A DNA stretch of 31,453 bases from a virus. Positions 20,515-28,901 of the stretch are shown here, one piece after another. The position numbers and the translations under genes are program-made. Below the pieces are notes generated by a model that searched no databases, was not told the origin of the DNA, and worked only from the letters and a program-made list of their open reading frames with translations. The stretch spans positions 1-31,453 of the IMG/VR virus record IMGVR_UViG_3300045922_001169. One strand, 5' to 3'. Numbering within the stretch: the first letter of the stretch is position 1; each line of letters starts with the position of its first letter.

Positions 20515-20656
20515 GAAACGATCAAGTATTAAAGAAGAACCACGCCATCTTTGGCCGGGGCATTGGTCGAAGATTATTCAAAGTATTGATTATTTTTAGA
20601 TCAAATATACCGTGATCTAGGAACGCCTTCAAGGGCAAAATAATTTCAAAATTATC
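20515..20656. other. Non-coding stretch with inverted repeats
   Basis: Upstream of the endonuclease promoter no gene is visible. It holds an inverted repeat TAGATCA (20597-20603) / TGATCTA (20613-20619), which could be an operator, and part of an AATTTCAA/TTGAAATT pair near 20642-20664. It may include decayed sequence of the element whose right end is at 20362. Confidence 0.35.
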
Positions 20657-20684
20657 TTGAAATTTGTTGATTGAATGCTATAAT
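20657..20684 (+). promoter_or_regulatory. Sigma70-like promoter of the homing endonuclease gene
   Basis: TTGAAA (20657-20662), 16-nt spacer, TATAAT (20679-20684); the ribosome site AGGAGA (20710-20715) follows before the ATG at 20721. Confidence 0.65.
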
Positions 20685-20720
20685 AAATCGTACATTAAAT
20701 TTAACTAACAGGAGATTTTC

Positions 20721-21872
20721 ATGTTTCTTTCTGAAATTCCAAAAACCGTCAAAACCACTACGCTTATCAAAATTAAATACGATTGTTGTGGCAAAGAACA
20801 TACTTTGAAGTACAAAGATGCTCAAAAGAACTTTGAAAGTAATGAAGGCAAACATATCTGCCGACCATGCTGGCTTAAAAACAACAATCCAGCGAAACGC
20901 AAAGAAGTTCAAGAAAAAATAAAAAAGACTAATCTTGAACGATATGGAACTTCAATAGCTCTGAATACAAAAGAAAATATTGTAGCCCGTGTGGAAAAAA
21001 TGTTTGGTACAGAAGAAGCCGTAAAAGAAATTGTTGCTAAACGTCGCAAAACTAATCGTAAAAAGTATGGCTCAGATCATCCTATGCAAAATGATGAAAT
21101 TAAAGCCAAACAACAAGCTGTTCTTATAGAAAAATATGGCACACACGTTCCACTTCAAAACAAAGAAGTAAAAGCTAAAATGCAAAAGACCGTATTAGAA
21201 CGATATGGCGTTACAAATGTTGTAATGATTCCCGAAGTTCGTGCAAAAATGGCAAAGACAATGTATGAAAATTATGGAGTCGAACATTATAATCACCTTC
21301 CTGAAATGAAAGACTATCTCCGTGAGAATTGCCCTCAGTGGCTCAAAGAAAGCTGGGAGTCTGGTGGTCCAATGAAGGGCATCACACGCCCAGAGGAATG
21401 GAATAAAAAGCAGCGTGAGACTGTTTCCAAAAGAATTCAAGAAGGACGTTGGAACGGAGGATTTCAATCAAATTGTCGTGGTCGCTACAACGCCAATAAA
21501 TGTAAAAAATCTAATCCGAGGTTTTTATCAAGTCTTGAATTACAACTGCACTACTTTTTGGACAATCACGAATCTGTTGAATGGTATGATTATGAGTGTT
21601 TGTCGATCCCTTACAACAAAGAGGATGGATCACAACATTTGTATTTTCCAGATTTTCTGGTAAAGTATTTTGGTGATCCTATAGTCCATATCATCGAAAC
21701 AAAAACATGGAAAGAAAAAGATTCCATAAATGTGCAGTTAAAGCAACAGGCGGCTATTGATTATGCTAACGAACATCAAATGACATACACGATCATGTTC
21801 GATGAGGATGTTATCACTCTTGGTTTAAATATAGAAGAACTTAAACGACTTGAGTGTGTTGTTCTTGGTTAA
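20721..21872 (+). CDS. Putative homing endonuclease, PD-(D/E)XK fold with modular repeats
   Basis: 383 residues. The N-terminus has a zinc-finger-like CC...HICRPC (22-50). Residues 60-200 contain YG-centred repeats (K-T-x-L-E-R-Y-G type; YG at 75, 116, 139, 162 and 185, the last four exactly 23 residues apart), like DNA-binding modules of phage homing endonucleases. The C-terminal part has SSLELQLHYF, FPDFLV (D311) and HIIETKTW (E326-x-K328), a PD-(D/E)XK nuclease site. Good promoter and AGGAG site. It lies beside the major capsid gene in opposite orientation, a typical freestanding homing position. The target is unknown. Confidence 0.75.
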   Translation: MFLSEIPKTVKTTTLIKIKYDCCGKEHTLKYKDAQKNFESNEGKHICRPCWLKNNNPAKRKEVQEKIKKTNLERYGTSIALNTKENIVARVEKMFGTEEAVKEIVAKRRKTNRKKYGSDHPMQNDEIKAKQQAVLIEKYGTHVPLQNKEVKAKMQKTVLERYGVTNVVMIPEVRAKMAKTMYENYGVEHYNHLPEMKDYLRENCPQWLKESWESGGPMKGITRPEEWNKKQRETVSKRIQEGRWNGGFQSNCRGRYNANKCKKSNPRFLSSLELQLHYFLDNHESVEWYDYECLSIPYNKEDGSQHLYFPDFLVKYFGDPIVHIIETKTWKEKDSINVQLKQQAAIDYANEHQMTYTIMFDEDVITLGLNIEELKRLECVVLG

Positions 21873-21887
21873 CTAATCTGTGAAAAC

Positions 21888-21925
21888 AAGAAGCCCGGCC
21901 ATTTCTGACCGGGCTTCTTTATTTT
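21888..21925. terminator. Bidirectional terminator between endonuclease and capsid genes
   Basis: AAGAAGCCCGG (21888-21898) and CCGGGCTTCTT (21909-21919) form an 11-bp stem, with TATTTTAT after it on the plus strand and TTGTTTTC on the minus strand. It serves the convergent endonuclease and capsid genes. Confidence 0.8.
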
Positions 21926-21962
21926 ATATTTGTCGTAAGTCCTTGTCTAGCAAGGCTTTCCG

Positions 21963-23399
21963 TCAAATGATGAAGTTTGCGATGCTCATACGAGCGTAGA
22001 ACTTAGCACCTTCACGCAGCAACTTCTTGCCATAGCGTGTGAGGATACCCTTGCGTGGGCAGAAGCTCTCTGGGTCCAATACAACCGGAGTTTGTGTCAA
22101 CGGTACATATGGACAGTAGAAGTAGCCCGAATCGAGGTAGGTATCGCCCTTGTAACCCATGAGCAACTGATTGCTTGGGAATAGTGGGTCTTTGTACAGT
22201 CTCCATCTGTTGTTGACAGTACCAACATACTGAATACCCAAGGAGTTTGTGAAAGTCTCGCTTGGAGCAGGTGCGAAGCCTGCTGTGGCTGTCTCGAACA
22301 TGGATGCTACTTCTGGGCTTGTTACGACCCAATTAGCACCACCACGGAGAGTCTTACGGTGAATTACGGCAGATACTTCTACCAACTTCACATACAACGA
22401 CTCATACTTTTCCTTAATCGTTTCGCCAAGGCTTGTGTTGAAGTCCCAAGCTGTTACCGTACCGGCATTGTCACGAAGGTCGCCCAATACTTCACGGTCG
22501 ATTTCAAGGTTGATTTCCTGAGCCAATACTGCTGTGAGTTCAGCTTCTGCGTCCAAGTTGTGTTGGGAACGTAGGTCTTGCTGAGCTTCATAGCTCCATA
22601 CGGCCTTGAGCTTACGGGTCTTGGCTGTAATATCTTCCGATTCTACGACCAAGTTAATCTCAGGCAAATCTTGCTGACATTCCATGTTGTACTCATAATT
22701 GATTACAACGTGGTTAGCGCCGGGGGCGTTATTCCATGTCAAGCTGAGTTCGCCAGTGTTGTTGTTCAAAGAGCCTGCTGTTGCCTTGTTTACAGGGGCA
22801 CCTACATCTGCGAAGGTGAAAGCACCTGCGGAGGAAACAACGAATGTTTGAACTGCTGTGGAACCATCATAGACAGTACCAGTTACAGTACCGGCCAAGA
22901 TTGGTGTGTGTTCGAGCGGAGCATACGTTGCCGATACGTCAGCACCATCGTCTACCGAAGTAGCTTCGCCTTGGATGAATTGGTGTGTGTACCAAATATC
23001 CAAGTTGGCTGTACCATCAGCACGTTGCATCAAGCTGTTGGCGTCATCGCCGGGGAATCCGCCGTTGTTGTCAGCACCACGGGTTGCGCCCTTGTTGCTG
23101 CTGTAACGGAAGCGGAGGTAGTACACCAAACCTGTTGGACCCAACAATGGCTGAACAGATACGATCTTGTTCGCAATAAGTTGTGGGTAGATACGACGGA
23201 CAAGAGGAATCGAAATTCTCTTGAACTGAGCAATATCGCTCGTATCTGTGCTGGCTTCATTTACCAGTCTTTGGTTTTCGAGAAGAACTGCTGTGGCAGA
23301 GCGGACGTATTTATCTTCGATGTTGTTCAAAAGACCAGTCTTTGCCCAGCGAGTTTCTAACTGCTTTGCTTCATTAAGAAATCTAGCATTTGCGTTCAT
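21963..23399 (-). CDS. Major capsid protein, T4 gp23 type
   Basis: 478 residues. MNANARFLNEAKQLETRWAK at the start, then ATAVLLENQRLVNEAST, a region conserved in gp23 homologues of T4-like phages; cleavage after E48 by the prohead protease is likely because the site has the hydrophobic-x-E form. Further gp23-like blocks are ISIPLVRRIYPQLIANKIV, YYLRFRYSS, and LTAVLAQEINLEIDREVLGD toward the C-terminal half. It forms the hexamers of the head shell. AAAGGA precedes the ATG. The gene follows the scaffold gene by 30 nt and ends at a bidirectional terminator. Confidence 0.93.
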   Translation of the reverse strand: MNANARFLNEAKQLETRWAKTGLLNNIEDKYVRSATAVLLENQRLVNEASTDTSDIAQFKRISIPLVRRIYPQLIANKIVSVQPLLGPTGLVYYLRFRYSSNKGATRGADNNGGFPGDDANSLMQRADGTANLDIWYTHQFIQGEATSVDDGADVSATYAPLEHTPILAGTVTGTVYDGSTAVQTFVVSSAGAFTFADVGAPVNKATAGSLNNNTGELSLTWNNAPGANHVVINYEYNMECQQDLPEINLVVESEDITAKTRKLKAVWSYEAQQDLRSQHNLDAEAELTAVLAQEINLEIDREVLGDLRDNAGTVTAWDFNTSLGETIKEKYESLYVKLVEVSAVIHRKTLRGGANWVVTSPEVASMFETATAGFAPAPSETFTNSLGIQYVGTVNNRWRLYKDPLFPSNQLLMGYKGDTYLDSGYFYCPYVPLTQTPVVLDPESFCPRKGILTRYGKKLLREGAKFYARMSIANFII

Positions 23400-23429
23400 A
23401 TTTTTTTATCCTTTGATAGTTAGAATCGC

Positions 23430-24323
23430 TTATTGTGTCTTTAATCCAGATAGGACCAAAAGTTGATCCATCTCGCTGCTTCCCGTGTTATATTCCGCTA
23501 TAACTTCGGTATCCTCAGCGACGTGTCCTCTCCCCGTTGCATTCTTCGCTTTTTCGATCTTTTCTTTCTGTTCTGTAATGACCTTAGCCTTCTTGTCTTC
23601 GGCTGTGGTCTTTGTAGCTTCTGTAATTACGGCTTCGGCTTGACGCTTCCACTCGTTGAGCTTTGTATTTTCTGTGGAAAGACGGATGTTGCGGGCTTCC
23701 ATAATCTTGAGTTGACCCTTCATCTCTTCCATCTGCTTGGAAACAGCTTCCAACTTCGAGCTTGTTACTACGTTGAAGTCAGCGTCTGTGAGATAGCTAG
23801 AAGTTACTTCCACAATCTTGTCCAAAGCGACCTTGTGTTCTGCCATGCGTGGGTCGTTCAATACTTCACGACGAGCTTGCTCGTAGATTTCTTGACCCTT
23901 GAATTGCAAGAACTGGTCTACCTTGTCAACAATGTAGTCCTTCATTTCTTGAAGTTTCTTGTCGTACTCTTCGTACATCTCAACTTCAAGTTGGTTGTTC
24001 TTCTCACGCTCTGCCTTCAACATCTGATAGGCTTCTTCATAGCCTTCCTGAAGTTGTGCATTGTACTCTTCGCCTTGTACCTCAAGACGGTTACGCAAAT
24101 CAGCAATGATTGCATATGCTTCTTCGTAACCCTTCTCTGCTGTCTTTTCGGCTTCAGCTAGTTCATTAGAAAGCTCGGAATAGGCTTCTTCAAGTTTCTC
24201 GTTGTATTCTTTTTCGAGAGTGGCCTTGGCCTGCTCCAACATCTTTTCAACCGAGCCTGCAACCTCATTGATTTCAGATTCAGGTAATAGCTTTTTTAGT
24301 GCTTCTACAATTTTATTATCCAT
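23430..24323 (-). CDS. Prohead scaffold/core protein, T4 gp22 type
   Basis: 297 residues, almost wholly charged coiled coil (about 20-260) with Tyr-containing EEAY repeats (YEEAYAIIADLRNRLE, YEEAYQMLKAERE). The C-terminus (GRGHVAEDTEVIAEY and DQLLVLSG) resembles gp22 proteins of T4-like phages. It would build the inner core that shapes the head and then be degraded by the prohead protease. Its ATG overlaps the protease stop (TAATG). Position between protease and capsid genes matches T4 gene order. Confidence 0.88.
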   Translation of the reverse strand: MDNKIVEALKKLLPESEINEVAGSVEKMLEQAKATLEKEYNEKLEEAYSELSNELAEAEKTAEKGYEEAYAIIADLRNRLEVQGEEYNAQLQEGYEEAYQMLKAEREKNNQLEVEMYEEYDKKLQEMKDYIVDKVDQFLQFKGQEIYEQARREVLNDPRMAEHKVALDKIVEVTSSYLTDADFNVVTSSKLEAVSKQMEEMKGQLKIMEARNIRLSTENTKLNEWKRQAEAVITEATKTTAEDKKAKVITEQKEKIEKAKNATGRGHVAEDTEVIAEYNTGSSEMDQLLVLSGLKTQ

Positions 24324-24994
24324 TAGCCTAACCTCGCTTTAATGTTGCTAGTTTGTTGTTCTATGATTCCACCCAAACAAGCGATAAGAGCTTCTTTATT
24401 TACCTTATTTATACTTCTACCTTCATTTTTAGTAGAAGAATTACTAAAATCACTTGTGTGGATTACATTTTCTTTGTGACCTACTACTTTCTCCTGAAAA
24501 GCAGCATGTGTGCTTGGGTCGGCTACAGCATCGAACGTAATAAGTTTGTAGCTTTCGCCAATGACAAAGACACCGTTCTCTTCTCTTCCATTCCCTACAC
24601 CACGGCTGCTAATACCTACTCGAACTCCATCGTTTAATAGAGCCTTGAGGATACGGCCTGCTGGTGTGTTCAAAATTTCTCCCTCACCCATCAGGTTATT
24701 TCCTTCCCACCACACATTTGTGACAATGTGAGATGCTTTCTCGAAGTGAATAACGCTATCTGTCGGGTGATCTAATTCACCTACTAGACCACGGGCCTTG
24801 ATGATTGGCGACAATTTCTTGACGTTCTCATCAAGGATGGAGTAGGGGTAAATTCTGTTGTTTTTATTTTTGGCTTCTGCTTCTTGGAACTTGCCCCTGA
24901 ATTTCGTTGTCCCCTTATCGGTTGACTCGTTGAGATTCAAGACAAAGCCGCCATCGGAGCAGCAGTCAATGAGTAACATATCTCTGCTGTTCAT
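24323..24994 (-). CDS. Prohead core protease, T4 gp21 type
   Basis: 223 residues. Visible elements of the phage prohead protease fold are NRIYPYSILDENVKKL, H76 in LVGELDHP, S129/S130 in VRVGISSRG, and TFDAVADPS, which provide the His, Ser and Asp expected for this serine protease family. It degrades the scaffold and trims capsid and internal proteins during head maturation. AAGGAG precedes the ATG, 8 nt after the upstream stop. The 3' end contains a perfect late-promoter box for the genes that follow. Confidence 0.9.
   Translation of the reverse strand: MNSRDMLLIDCCSDGGFVLNLNESTDKGTTKFRGKFQEAEAKNKNNRIYPYSILDENVKKLSPIIKARGLVGELDHPTDSVIHFEKASHIVTNVWWEGNNLMGEGEILNTPAGRILKALLNDGVRVGISSRGVGNGREENGVFVIGESYKLITFDAVADPSTHAAFQEKVVGHKENVIHTSDFSNSSTKNEGRSINKVNKEALIACLGGIIEQQTSNIKARLG
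24406..24413 (-). promoter_or_regulatory. T4-type late promoter TATAAATA upstream of scaffold and capsid genes
   Basis: On the minus strand TATAAATA matches the T4 late consensus exactly. It lies inside the 3' end of the protease gene, about 85 nt before the scaffold ATG, placing scaffold and capsid genes under extra late transcription. Confidence 0.55.
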
Positions 24995-25002
24995 TAGGCT
25001 CC

Positions 25003-26886
25003 TTATTTGTCAACAATTAAGTTATCGGACTTCATCTTGTAGCCGGTGCCACCTGTGCCACCAGCTTCTCCCGGTACATACGGATTCTTCAAGTTCGGCC
25101 ATGTGTCGCTAGACTGCCAACGGCTCCAATCATCATCTCCGTCCTTATCAGCACCCTTTTCGCCCTTCATGGTGTAATCACCGAATGGCTCAGGAACGTA
25201 AGGATTCTTCAACGAAGGATAGGTGCCTTCACCACCGATATTGCCCCAGCTACGGTTTCTCATTTCGTCATCCAAGTTGTTCTTGAAGGACTTGCCGTCG
25301 CTTACAGGAGCTTCGCTACCCCAATCACCAGTGTGATTGCTTGGTACTGCATCGTGTTGCTTTGCAGCCCAATTCATTCTTGGGTGGTCGCCATTTACAG
25401 TGTTATGTGTAGTGTTGGAAACATCCCAATCTTCTGCCGCACCATCAACATTAGCTTCAATCAACTCTTGCAAGTAATTTACAATTTGTTCGGCCAAGCT
25501 GAGGTTAGGCTGAGATTCACGATTTAGAATGGCTTCGCAGTCAGACATAAAGTCGGCTGTTTCTACCTTGGTTACTTCATCGCCGCTCTCGATAGCAATC
25601 TTGTGGATTTCGTGCAAAGCCTTGTAAAGATCAGAGAATACTCTCAAATCAGCGTTATCAGATTCATCAAGCTGTTTGTAGAACTTGTCTGCAACAGCCT
25701 TGAACTCCAAATAAGCGTCTTTGCATTCTTTGCATTCGCTAGTAATGTCGTGTCCGACGCCAGCTACAGTGGCAATCTTCTTAACACGATCTGTATAAGC
25801 GTGGTGTGCAGTTCTTAGAATGGCTTCTGCCATGAACGTGCATGTGTCATCATCGAAATTGGTAGCATTAGCCATTGAAAGGGCTTCTGCAATTTGTTGT
25901 GCCAATTCGTCTTGTGTTAGATAAAGTACGTTCGGCCATCTCGAAACAATTGCTTCGAGGGTTTCTTCTAGGGCAGAATTGTCAGAAATGTTGTTGTAAC
26001 GCTTCAAATCTGCCATTGCACGAACGAAAACTTGGTCTTCATTTACCTTCTTGGAACCGCTACGGAGAACCTTAACTTCGTGATCCAAAGTCTTCCAATT
26101 GAAGGAAAGAATCTTGCCTTCATTTCTCTTGCTGAGAGTTGGAATTGCTACGTCAGTAACATTGCCACGATCATCGGTGCGTACTGCGGAATCCTTGAAT
26201 ACAGGACCAAATTCCTTGTAATCTAGGTAATCAATTACATTCTCGCACATTACATTCCACTCGTTCATGTTCTTGACTTTACGAGCGTATGTGCGCCAAC
26301 GTGGATTCTTGCTGCCGCCGAGCTTCTTAGAAGCAACGCCTCTCTTACGAGCGATCTCTGCTTTCTTGCTGGGGGACAATTTCTTCAATGTCTTGAGTCT
26401 TTCACGGGTTCTCTTGGCAACTAATGTGCGGCTTTGCTTCTTGTGACGAAGCGGAGAGAACTTGCCGGTTGGCTTGGAAACGCTTACTTTGAAGCCTTCG
26501 CTTACCAACTCACGCTTGACAACCGGAGAATTGAAATATTCATCGAATAGGGAGTTTGCTTTGGCGTCGTTGTTTTCCAAAATGGCGTCTACCATTTGGG
26601 TCACGATACCGTGTGCTGCTTTTTTGCCCGATTCTTCCTCAATTACCAATTCTTCAATGTTTTCAAGAATTACTTGGTCGTTTTCTAGCTTGTAAACAGC
26701 GTGAATAAACGTGCCATCTGGTGTTTTGTATGTTACATCGTTCTCGCTGTAGCAGAATAATTCAACATCAACGCCTAAAGTCTTCCCTAGAACGTCTTCT
26801 GCTGCTATCAATTCTTCTTCTGCACGAGAGAGCGAACCTTCTTGAAGTTTGCCGAAGGCTTCAAAACTTATAAGTTTTCTTTTCAT
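25003..26886 (-). CDS. Large head-core-position protein
   Basis: 627 residues between portal and protease, where T4 has small core genes 67 and 68. N-terminus MKRKLISFEAFGKLQEGSLS carries the targeting-like motif. A strongly basic block at about 148-212 (SPLRHKKQSRTLVAKRTRER and onward) may bind DNA or the core. The middle is helical; the C-terminal 120 residues are Gly/Asp-rich with a repeated SLKNPYVP / NLKNPYVP unit. No enzyme motif is seen. A core or internal head role is inferred from position, the N-terminus and composition. GGGAG lies about 10 nt before the ATG; a GATAAATA box at 27006-27013 is a possible late promoter. Confidence 0.75.
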   Translation of the reverse strand: MKRKLISFEAFGKLQEGSLSRAEEELIAAEDVLGKTLGVDVELFCYSENDVTYKTPDGTFIHAVYKLENDQVILENIEELVIEEESGKKAAHGIVTQMVDAILENNDAKANSLFDEYFNSPVVKRELVSEGFKVSVSKPTGKFSPLRHKKQSRTLVAKRTRERLKTLKKLSPSKKAEIARKRGVASKKLGGSKNPRWRTYARKVKNMNEWNVMCENVIDYLDYKEFGPVFKDSAVRTDDRGNVTDVAIPTLSKRNEGKILSFNWKTLDHEVKVLRSGSKKVNEDQVFVRAMADLKRYNNISDNSALEETLEAIVSRWPNVLYLTQDELAQQIAEALSMANATNFDDDTCTFMAEAILRTAHHAYTDRVKKIATVAGVGHDITSECKECKDAYLEFKAVADKFYKQLDESDNADLRVFSDLYKALHEIHKIAIESGDEVTKVETADFMSDCEAILNRESQPNLSLAEQIVNYLQELIEANVDGAAEDWDVSNTTHNTVNGDHPRMNWAAKQHDAVPSNHTGDWGSEAPVSDGKSFKNNLDDEMRNRSWGNIGGEGTYPSLKNPYVPEPFGDYTMKGEKGADKDGDDDWSRWQSSDTWPNLKNPYVPGEAGGTGGTGYKMKSDNLIVDK

Positions 26887-27062
26887 ATTCGATGAACTCC
26901 CTGTATACTGGTTTGACTATGCTTAGCTAGAGCCATTCGGTTCGAGCCAAAAAGATTTACCTTCAAATGAACCATTGCTCCATCTATATATTAACTGGCC
27001 TGTAATATTTATCAGCCAATTTCGTTAATTGTCCCTGAGCGTTACTAAAAATCATTTGTCGC
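26887..27062. other. Divergent intergenic region
   Basis: This separates the minus-strand core-type gene from the plus-strand small-protein gene. It contains GATAAATA on the minus strand (27013-27006), a candidate late promoter giving a leader of about 115 nt. I see no gene or tRNA in it. Confidence 0.4.
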
Positions 27063-27104
27063 ATGTATATAAGTATGCAGAAACCGACGAAAAAGGAGAA
27101 AAAA

Positions 27105-27428
27105 TTGTTGTCATTTAGGCATTACGTCTCTTATCGAGAGAACAATTCAGACGACGACCACGGTTTTACCGGAGGGATTGATCGCAATCCGGTCGTTGGT
27201 GGCGACATTGCTCCGATTTCCGCAGCCCTTGCTAGAGCGCTCTCTACACATAAAAGTAAGACCATCGAACTTTTACGCAAACTTAACGACGACAAAATTA
27301 ACGCCATCCTCGACCAGATGAACGCTGATGAACTCAACAAGTCGTCATTTAGTAAGTCCCCCGACAGCATGGGTGGGGACGTTTTGGCACCTAATACAGC
27401 GGACGCTGCTAGTGGAGAAATGCCATAA
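27105..27428 (+). CDS. Small phage protein with TTG start and targeting-like N-terminus
   Basis: 107 residues from the TTG at 27105, chosen because AAGGAG (27093-27098) stands 6 nt before it; in-frame ATGs at 27063 and 27075 have no ribosome site. The product then begins MLSFRHYVSYRENNSDDDHG, which places SFRHYVSYRE at the N-terminus exactly like its counterparts. The rest is hydrophilic with a helix (ARALSTHKSKTIELLRKL) and an Asp/Asn-rich tail. No known domain. First gene of a plus-strand cassette inside the head cluster. Confidence 0.65.
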   Translation: MLSFRHYVSYRENNSDDDHGFTGGIDRNPVVGGDIAPISAALARALSTHKSKTIELLRKLNDDKINAILDQMNADELNKSSFSKSPDSMGGDVLAPNTADAASGEMP

Positions 27429-27473
27429 TTTTATCTCGCAAGATAATATTTTCATTTTGCTTATTCTGTAAGA

Positions 27474-27493
27474 TATATACACTCTGAGAGTGT
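27474..27493 (+). promoter_or_regulatory. Putative promoter and operator before the glycosyltransferase
   Basis: TATATA (27474-27479) is followed by the palindrome ACACTCTGAGAGTGT (27479-27493), where transcription would start. A repressor bound there would block initiation. The -35 region (TTCATT) is weak. Confidence 0.35.
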
Positions 27494-27520
27494 GTCCAAA
27501 TGCCATTCAGAAGGAGCTAG

Positions 27521-28438
27521 ATGAACCGTTTCTGCGCCATTACCGTGTTCTTTAACCCAGCTAAATTCAAATCGCTGCTATCGAACTATCATATTTTTGC
27601 GGATCAACTGCGAAGACAGGGCGTTCCGCTAATTACCGTCGAGTGTGCTTTCAACAACGACGAGTTTCAAATCCCGCTCGGTGAGGGTGTTCACCGATTA
27701 AGAAGTAATAGTGTGATGTGGCAAAAAGAGAGGCTGATAAATTACGGCATCTCCAAATTACCGCCCGATTGTGATTATTTCGGTTGGCTAGATTGCGACG
27801 TTCTTTTTTCTGCCGAAGATTGGGCCAAGCAAGCTGTTGACCGACTGCAAAAAGCCAATATTGTTCAGCTATTCAAAAAAGTGCATTACATGCCTAAAGG
27901 AATGTTGCACTACGATGGCACTAAAATAATGGCTATTCAAAGTGTGATTTGGCAAAAGGTAATTCATAAAAACTGGCTCGAACGTCGCCGTCGAAAAGAA
28001 TTACCTTTTTCTGTCCCCGGATTTGCTTGGTCTGCCAGAAGAGAAGTGTTTGAAGATATTGGAATTTATGACAAGAATATCGTAGGTAGCGGAGATACTT
28101 TCTTGGTCGATTGCTATCTCGATTCTTGGGATATACATGGTTTTGCTGCCAAGTTCACCGAACACATGAAGTCTGATATGTTGGATTGGTGTGCTGAATT
28201 GAAAAAGAAGAAGCCTGTCTTGGACTACATTCCAGTTGATATTCACCACTTATGGCACGGTAGCTTGAAGAATAGAGGCTACATGGATCGCCACGATATT
28301 ATTTTGAATTTTGACTACGATCCAAAAACTGACATTAAATTGGTAAATAATGTCTACGAGTGGGCAACTGATAAAACAGGAATGCACCAAGAAATACTAA
28401 AGTATTTCCATTCTAGAATGGAAGATGAGGAAGAATGA
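27521..28438 (+). CDS. Glycosyltransferase, GT-A fold
   Basis: 305 residues. FCAITVFFNPAKFKSLLSNY starts a GT2-like nucleotide-binding region; D91-C-D93 in FGWLDCDVLFS is the DxD metal site, and PGFAWSARREVFEDIGIYD plus VGSGDTF resemble the acceptor side. HLWHGSLKNRGY near the C-terminus is typical of related phage and bacterial proteins. It probably transfers a sugar from a nucleotide donor to a phage or host surface component, or to phage DNA; the substrate is unknown. AAGGAG precedes the ATG. The stop overlaps the next gene (ATGA). Confidence 0.8.
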   Translation: MNRFCAITVFFNPAKFKSLLSNYHIFADQLRRQGVPLITVECAFNNDEFQIPLGEGVHRLRSNSVMWQKERLINYGISKLPPDCDYFGWLDCDVLFSAEDWAKQAVDRLQKANIVQLFKKVHYMPKGMLHYDGTKIMAIQSVIWQKVIHKNWLERRRRKELPFSVPGFAWSARREVFEDIGIYDKNIVGSGDTFLVDCYLDSWDIHGFAAKFTEHMKSDMLDWCAELKKKKPVLDYIPVDIHHLWHGSLKNRGYMDRHDIILNFDYDPKTDIKLVNNVYEWATDKTGMHQEILKYFHSRMEDEEE

Positions 28439-28662
28439 AATTATTCAAAAAAGATACAAATGGTTGTAAGTGCGACGAGTGCTGCGGCCTCTATGAAAAA
28501 ATAGGCAAATACCTTCCAATGGCTCTGCCTATTTTGATCGTCTTTGTTGCTTTGTTGGAAATGTCCTTTTCGTCAGCCTTGATAGGTTTAGCGATCTGGG
28601 TTGTTTTGCATCAATTGCAAAAAGTCAACGAAAAGATAGAGAACGCTGGTCCTTGGTACTAA
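28435..28662 (+). CDS. Small membrane protein
   Basis: 75 residues. A short Cys-rich cytoplasmic N-terminus (CKCDECCG, 11-18) is followed by one long or two short membrane helices (about 28-60: MALPILIVFVALLEMSFSSA, then LIGLAIWVVLHQL) and a polar tail. The start overlaps the glycosyltransferase stop, suggesting the two act or are made together, for example as a membrane partner. No family recognised. The 3' end overlaps the convergent zinc gene by 4 bp. Confidence 0.65.
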   Translation: MKLFKKDTNGCKCDECCGLYEKIGKYLPMALPILIVFVALLEMSFSSALIGLAIWVVLHQLQKVNEKIENAGPWY

Positions 28663-28901
28663 AACCAATATTTTCGAGCAGTTTCCAGATTCTCTTCGGA
28701 GATAATATACCCCGAAGCGTCTCCCACTACTGAATCCACAGAACAGTAAGGGCATAATGCCGTTTCGCCTTCATCTGTATATTCCTTAATTTCATTCGCA
28801 GGAAATACTTTACAACAAGAATAACAACCAGCCTTGCCGGAAATACCCAGCAAGGCTTTGTTTTTCATAGAGAAGTGCGATAATTGTCTATATCCGATCA
28901 T
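28659..28901 (-). CDS. Small zinc-binding protein downstream of the portal gene
   Basis: 80 residues with two cysteine pairs, CYSC (26-29) and CPYC (50-53) in ALCPYCSVDSVVGD, a treble-clef or zinc-ribbon pattern that I recall in small bacterial and phage proteins of unknown role. The ATG overlaps the portal stop (TAATG); an internal ATG (residue 12) is an alternative. Coupling to the portal gene suggests a role in head assembly or packaging, but this is positional inference only. Confidence 0.65.
   Translation of the reverse strand: MIGYRQLSHFSMKNKALLGISGKAGCYSCCKVFPANEIKEYTDEGETALCPYCSVDSVVGDASGYIISEENLETARKYWF

Noticed and set aside
22578-24161. Long plus-strand open frames over the capsid and scaffold genes
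   Set aside because: They are shadows of two genes clearly recognised on the minus strand.
26925-26990. GGTTCGAGCC resembling a tRNA T-loop
   Set aside because: The flanking bases do not pair into a T stem and no acceptor or anticodon arm could be found around it.
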